Shown: piece after piece, positions 57,501-64,000 of the stretch | Numbering within the stretch: the first letter of the stretch is position 1 | How the letters are laid out: every line of letters begins with the position of its first letter | Source: Triplophysa rosa | Lineage: Eukaryota > Chordata > Actinopteri > Cypriniformes > Nemacheilidae | Assembly: GCF_024868665.1 (NCBI RefSeq) | Contig: NC_079894.1 | Location: 5,977,426-6,041,425 of the forward strand | Reading direction: 5' to 3' | Length of the DNA: 64,000 bases | The notes under the pieces: model-generated | The model's input: only the letters and a program-made list of their open reading frames with translations | Databases searched by the model: none | What the model was told of the DNA's origin: nothing | Translations under genes and position numbers: made by a program

Positions 57501-59274
57501 TGCCATAAGCATCCCTTTTTACTTTATCCTCTAATCATAACTGTTGCATAGAGGTATGAGTTGTGGGTCAAATGACGTAAATATGACCTAAAAATAATTG
57601 CACCAGATGGACCTTGCCAGAGGTGAAATCTATTATTTTTCTAACATTTTCCATGTTAGGTCCACGATAATATTGAGACAATTTTGCTATTGCGATAACA
57701 CGATATCGATAATGTTGTTACATCTCTAGTTGAAATTCAACAGACACTGGACTGGAATGTCCACAATACATCCAGAAATGCTGATCAAATAAAAAAATGG
57801 AATGTTATATTTTTTTCCCGTGGCTGTATATGGAAAAGTATTATTTAATGCATTATGTTCGAGTATATTATATATTTGTTTCGTAAGGGCTGTCTCACTG
57901 TGTTCAGTCTCTAGTTTCTGATCTATTCTATACTGACATTTGTGATAGGCTTGATAACATCTGCTTTGATTTTGTTCTGTTCAGTGTGTTATCCCTGTTG
58001 GAAGCAGTATTTTGAATGCCTTTCTCTATATCTGTCCTATCGTGAACAGAAGTACTCAGCTGCATCACTGCGTAGCATCACCACAGAGGTGCTGAAGGTG
58101 CTAAACGCTACAGAAGATCTGATTCACGGATCTATGGGAGACGGCCGAAGCCAGCCAGATCACAGTGACCTCACGACAGTTCCCCCAGCGGAGGCCAAAA
58201 GACTAGACGAGCAGCTCAGCCGACTGGAGGAGAATGTACAGAATACTTTATAGATGATTATAGATTTCTCCCTGACAATAGGCATTATAGAAGCAGCTTC
58301 AATAATTTATTCTGATACTAAGCTATTTGTAAGTTAAGAAACTGATTGTAACAGAATGACTTGAGATGGTGTGTAATGTTTTGGCTTTTGGAGATTTTCT
58401 CGTATCAAAGTATTAGGGTTTAGCTGTTTGCAGGTGTATGTGACTGCAGGTACAGTGTTCGGGCTGGAGGCTGAACTGGGGGATCTGGAGGAGTGTGCCC
58501 GTAGCATCAGTGCATCCACCTCTGAAGGAGAGCTCGCTCACCTGGAGGATCAGGTGGCCTCAGCAGCAGCCCAGGTGCAGCAGTCTGAGCTCCAGGTGTG
58601 TTCTTTCTGGAGACTGCACTCTCTCAGTGCACGTTGCTCTAAGTACTTGGATTCTGGGACTTTCTTAAAACACACTACAGTATATTTGAATATTAATGAA
58701 TTATTACAATTAGCAAAATCGCATCTTTTTGTTTATTCGGTTTATTATAATTTCACATAGAAAGACTGTACACAATGAAAACTAAAATTATTAGTTGTAT
58801 TTGTGCTTGGACTGATCTGTTGATGTATTTTTCAGGTTTTGGACATTGCAGCAAGAATTGCTGCCTTGAAACATGCAGGTCTTAATGTTGCACCGCAGAC
58901 CCAGTTTTCCAATGTCAAGACTACAGTAACTAAGGTGCTGTCTTCATATGTTAAGTACAACACACAAACACATATCTACACACGCATGTGCTTATGGTTC
59001 TTATAATGTTGTTGTTTTAGACACAAACCCTTGGCTCATCCCGCAAACTAAGGCGGCGACTGCCAGCGCCTCCAACACAAGGTAAAAGCTCTTTTTTTAT
59101 AAAGACTGAGAGAGTGTATAGAAAACTCTTAACCCTTAAAATTTCAATTACACTGTTATTTTGAATTGTATAAACAGCATTATTAAGACCTAAAATGTTC
59201 AAAACTGATGTTTGGCACTAAAAACGTATTTATGAATGACACATATTATGTCACTTCTAGATAAAGAAGCTTAA
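41504..59274 (+). CDS. myrip: Myosin VIIA and Rab interacting protein (Slac2-c)
   Basis: MYRIP links Rab27A on secretory granules and melanosomes to myosin VIIa/Va and actin. Exons: 41504-41613, 48845-49066, 50702-50838, 52721-52804, 52990-53087, 53180-53260, 53873-53965, 54500-54671, 54892-55454, 55646-57100, (57220-57279 uncertain), 58050-58235, 58434-58595, 58836-58934, 59021-59081, 59261-59274. Frames join to 1,198 aa with the uncertain exon or 1,178 without; human is about 860. The N-terminus [20 protein letters not shown] and the FYVE-type zinc finger (paired CxxC around [26 protein letters not shown]) form the Rab27-binding domain, closed by [20 protein letters not shown]. Helical [18 protein letters not shown] follows. 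C-terminal blocks [20 protein letters not shown] and [19 protein letters not shown] also match MYRIP. Melanophilin is the alternative but its zinc finger differs. The excess length is in exon 55646-57100. Intron 1 is 7.2 kb. Confidence 0.92.
42466..42511. repeat. (CT)n microsatellite
   Basis: A CT dinucleotide run in myrip intron 1; a Glu-Arg open frame on the other strand is an artefact of it. Confidence 0.9.
42815..44050. repeat. Compound pentanucleotide array
   Basis: About 1.2 kb made almost wholly of five-base units: TTCTG, TCCAG, TCTAG, TCAAG, TCCGT and variants. They are grouped into blocks that recur in the order (GTTCT)n, TTTCAGTCC, (AGTCC)n, TCTAGCCTAG, TTTATTCTG. One strand is strongly pyrimidine-rich. 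A short TGCCC run lies at 43914-43939. It sits in myrip intron 1, with no open frame of interest. Confidence 0.95.
44051..45960. other. myrip intron 1, unremarkable part
   Basis: AT-rich intronic sequence. A segment near 45580-45640 ('aataatcgcgattactgata') resembles a dispersed fish repeat also glimpsed near 57690. No exon is seen. Confidence 0.45.
45966..46037. mobile_element. Foldback MITE (Angel-like), copy 6, right half only
   Basis: 'gtcatacaggtttgaaatga' followed by GAGTAAATGATGACAGAATT and a terminus TTTGGGTGAAC. The left arm is absent. Confidence 0.7.
46150..46334. mobile_element. Foldback MITE (Angel-like), copy 7, partial
   Basis: 'tttgcagaacacaaaagaag' at the left and GGGGGGTGAACTATCCCTTT at the right. 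Most of the left arm is missing. Together with copy 6 it lies in myrip intron 1. Confidence 0.65.
46340..47960. other. myrip intron 1, GC-richer repeat-like block
   Basis: A GA run at 46845-46868 and a block from about 46930 to 47340 have higher GC content, a TATAAATAG at 46935-46943 and several overlapping open frames. The block looks like a transposon fragment or LTR remnant but I recognise no protein in it. The rest is AT-rich. Confidence 0.3.
47960..48545. repeat. Dispersed cyprinid-type repeat
   Basis: The segment ends with 'actacgtccatgttttatac' and 'agtca', a terminal block I associate with a very common cyprinid interspersed repeat. It includes the GC-rich stretch 'ccaagatggtggcgaccag'. 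Its left boundary is unclear. Confidence 0.5.
48547..48665. mobile_element. Foldback MITE (Angel-like), copy 8, right half
   Basis: 'aacattcttccaaatatctt', 'acaggtttggaacaacttga' and the terminus TGGGTGAACTATCCCTTTAA are present. The left arm is lost. It ends 180 bp before myrip exon 2. Confidence 0.75.
49225..49510. repeat. Transposon fragment in myrip intron 2
   Basis: A segment beginning 'tgtcacgtttcgtgggtgag' and containing 'acttttaataataataacaa' and 'acaggggaacacagacaagg' resembles a common cyprinid transposon end. Its right part 'gaggcagaatcacgacag' is the inverse of 'ctgccgtgattctgcc' inside it. It is short and non-coding. Confidence 0.45.
50839..52720. other. myrip intron 3
   Basis: AT-rich. 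A direct repeat 'cttcatgaaaaatggtggcc' occurs at about 51517 and again at about 51560. There is no exon or recognisable element. Confidence 0.5.
53418..53755. repeat. Transposon fragment in myrip intron 6
   Basis: The segment starts 'tgtcacggtcctaccttctt', contains 'attggccccgcccctctcgt' and 'gccatatataagtcctcatt' and ends 'ctggacactgccccataata'. It has the look of a repeated cyprinid element with a TATATAA box. The family was not determined. Confidence 0.45.
53998..54223. mobile_element. MITE with GGCCCTGTTTCACAGAC ends
   Basis: The left end GGCCCTGTTTCACAGACA and right end TGTCTGTGAAACCGGGCC form a terminal inverted repeat, extended by 'aagcttaagccagcact' against 'gggactagccttaaaa'. A 226-bp non-coding MITE of a type frequent in cyprinid introns. 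Confidence 0.75.
55646..57100 (+). CDS. myrip: Large central exon of myrip with an internal duplication
   Basis: This 1,455-nt exon encodes 485 residues that are strongly acidic, Glu/Lys/Ser/Thr-rich and largely without hydrophobic blocks, so probably disordered or single helix. Two blocks repeat almost exactly: [20 protein letters not shown] with [11 protein letters not shown] (bases about 55878-55975), and [20 protein letters not shown] with [11 protein letters not shown] (about 56118-56211). The repeated motif resembles the K-L-x-E-L-T-S-x-V segment in the central region of melanophilin. The exon is probably continuous with its neighbours in phase 0, ending EEICK at the donor GTAAAA. It accounts for most of the extra length relative to mammalian MYRIP. 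Confidence 0.85.
57220..57279 (+). CDS. myrip: Doubtful 60-nt cassette exon of myrip
   Basis: TTCTTAG|GATTCA and CAACAG|GTGATA flank 60 nt that are open in the myrip frame and phase 0 at both ends. The peptide ([12 protein letters not shown] at its centre) is hydrophobic and unlike its surroundings. Splicing straight from EICK to KYSAAS also keeps the frame, and is likelier to be the main form. Confidence 0.25.
57280..58049. other. myrip intron before exon 58050
   Basis: AT-rich intron. A segment around 57640-57725 ('tgcgataacacgatatcgat') looks like a dispersed fish repeat. Confidence 0.45.
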
Positions 59275-60562
59275 AGAGGATTGTGGGAGATTTAAGAAGC
59301 ATCAATTCAGAGTTTAATGACTGCTAACCAAACACAGCTCCGGATCACATGTGCCTTAAGGCTATGGCTCATAGAAAATGTTCAATGGCAACAAACTTCA
59401 GTTCAAATTGACAGATTTGTTACTGATGTGGTAATGTCATGTTACAACGAAAGGTAACAATCAGTATCACAACACCCCAAAAATAGATGAGGTTGTTTTA
59501 TTCATTCTTATTTATGAATTTTGATCTAAATGATTCATGTGATATTACATGTATGTGATATTATATAATCTAATGTGGAAGTGTATTTGAACATACTGTA
59601 TAGCTGTGAATCAAAGAAACACAATTGTAAGAACTTTAATTTAATTGACATTTTTTAATGATTTTGTCTGATATGAATCAATAATCCAGAACACACAGAC
59701 TTTTTAATGGCTGAAACATTCTGCTCTGGATTAGATTTGATAATATAGAGATATTACAAGCTAAACTTACAAAGTTAATGTGTAAATGATACTTGTAAAT
59801 GAAAAAATGTACATTTTTGTAGTTTGATTATATTTAGGTTATACTTAATTGTTGGACAATAAATTAATGACATGAACAGTGTCTTGTGGATATGTTCCAG
59901 TCAATTAAAAATGACCCCAATAATTGTATTAAATTCCTTTGTTGAAATGCATCCATTTGTGTAAATGAATTATACAAATCACAAGACACAATTATCAAAT
60001 ACAGAAACTGTAAGTATTGCTTTGTATGAAATTATCATTCTTTTTAGATCAGTGTGTGTATGTTTCTTGAGGAATGTTGTGTTGCAGGTGTAAGAATAAG
60101 TATGTGTGATCGACTCATTGTAACTCATCACGTCTCTGACATATTTCCAAGACATTTTAATGAAAAACCTTCCATACAACCACTGTAAGGCTTCATATCT
60201 TTTTCTTTATAGCCATGCCTCAACAACAGCTCATACAACAAGCTTGCTGTCCACATCAATCTAGATTTATTGAAATTAGTTCATACATATACATACATAT
60301 CAAAAATGTATCTTTCCTGCTTTCTCTGTTTCAAGCAGGACATAATATGAGATGTTTGCAATACACAGACCTGTTCAGTTCCTGGAAAAAAAGGGACCCT
60401 TCAATGACAAATATAAAGATTTTCTCCTGAGACTTGCAAATCCACTGGTGTCAGTAGGTCACTAAAAACATACTGCACTTTGGTCTGATAATGCAAAAAG
60501 CAATGTGTTTTAAAAACTTTCAATTACACATTGCAGCTTCCTCTCAAAAACAGAGGAATATA
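59275..60562. other. Convergent 3' ends of myrip and plxdc2
   Basis: The myrip 3' UTR probably ends after AATAAA at 59858-59863 (+). The plxdc2 3' UTR runs leftward from 60562 and may use AATAAA on the minus strand at 60266-60271. No gene between. Confidence 0.5.
59858..59863 (+). terminator. Polyadenylation signal, myrip
   Basis: AATAAA about 585 bp after the myrip stop codon. Confidence 0.55.
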
Positions 60563-63996
<3,434 letters not shown>

Positions 63997-64000
63997 CTAA

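Overview
The window is vertebrate nuclear DNA from a teleost, most likely a carp-family (cyprinid) fish. Genes are split into short exons with GT-AG introns and lie in AT-rich sequence full of MITEs. A foldback repeat with arms like 'gatagttcaccca' recurs nine times, and a tRNA-derived SINE of the kind common in cyprinids is present. The encoded proteins are clear orthologues of vertebrate genes. Species cannot be settled from this sequence alone.

Layout. (1) 1-13172, + strand: 3' part of ralyl (hnRNP C/RALY family); its RRM exons are not in the window. (2) 15082-24851, +: complete lrrcc1 (centrosomal LRR/coiled-coil protein), 19 coding exons, 999 codons plus stop, frame closing exactly. (3) 25515-30547, +: complete e2f5 (transcription factor), 8 exons, 360 aa. 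The order and strand ralyl-lrrcc1-e2f5 match human 8q21. (4) 33235-34332, -: ackr4, an intronless-CDS atypical chemokine receptor. (5) 36411-37378, -: a four-exon, 111-aa secreted peptide precursor I do not recognise. (6) 41504-59274, +: myrip (Rab27/myosin VIIa linker), 15-16 exons, about 1,180-1,200 aa, with an enlarged central exon. (7) 60563-63996, -: 3' part of plxdc2 (plexin-domain membrane protein), convergent with myrip. The genes are not a functional operon; only the ralyl-lrrcc1-e2f5 order is a conserved synteny block.

Between and inside the genes is a dense layer of transposable elements: a 3.9-kb element with CACTG termini in a ralyl intron, TTAA-flanked elements at 5.5-6.5 kb and 24.06-24.62 kb, an L2-type LINE fragment in e2f5 intron 4, a hAT-like element with a CACTG element nested inside it at 37.5-39.4 kb, and a 1.2-kb pentanucleotide array in myrip intron 1.

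The points most worth a second look are: a perfect 71-bp copy of e2f5 exon 5 spliced into the L2 fragment about 0.95 kb upstream, next to a 12-bp tandem filler; a textbook U12-type AT-AC intron in e2f5; two GC-AG introns; a possible RRM-less alternative first exon of ralyl; a C-terminal 9-residue tandem repeat in plxdc2; loss of the DRY arginine in ackr4; an internal duplication in myrip; and the unidentified secreted peptide. I found no convincing wholly new multi-gene system.
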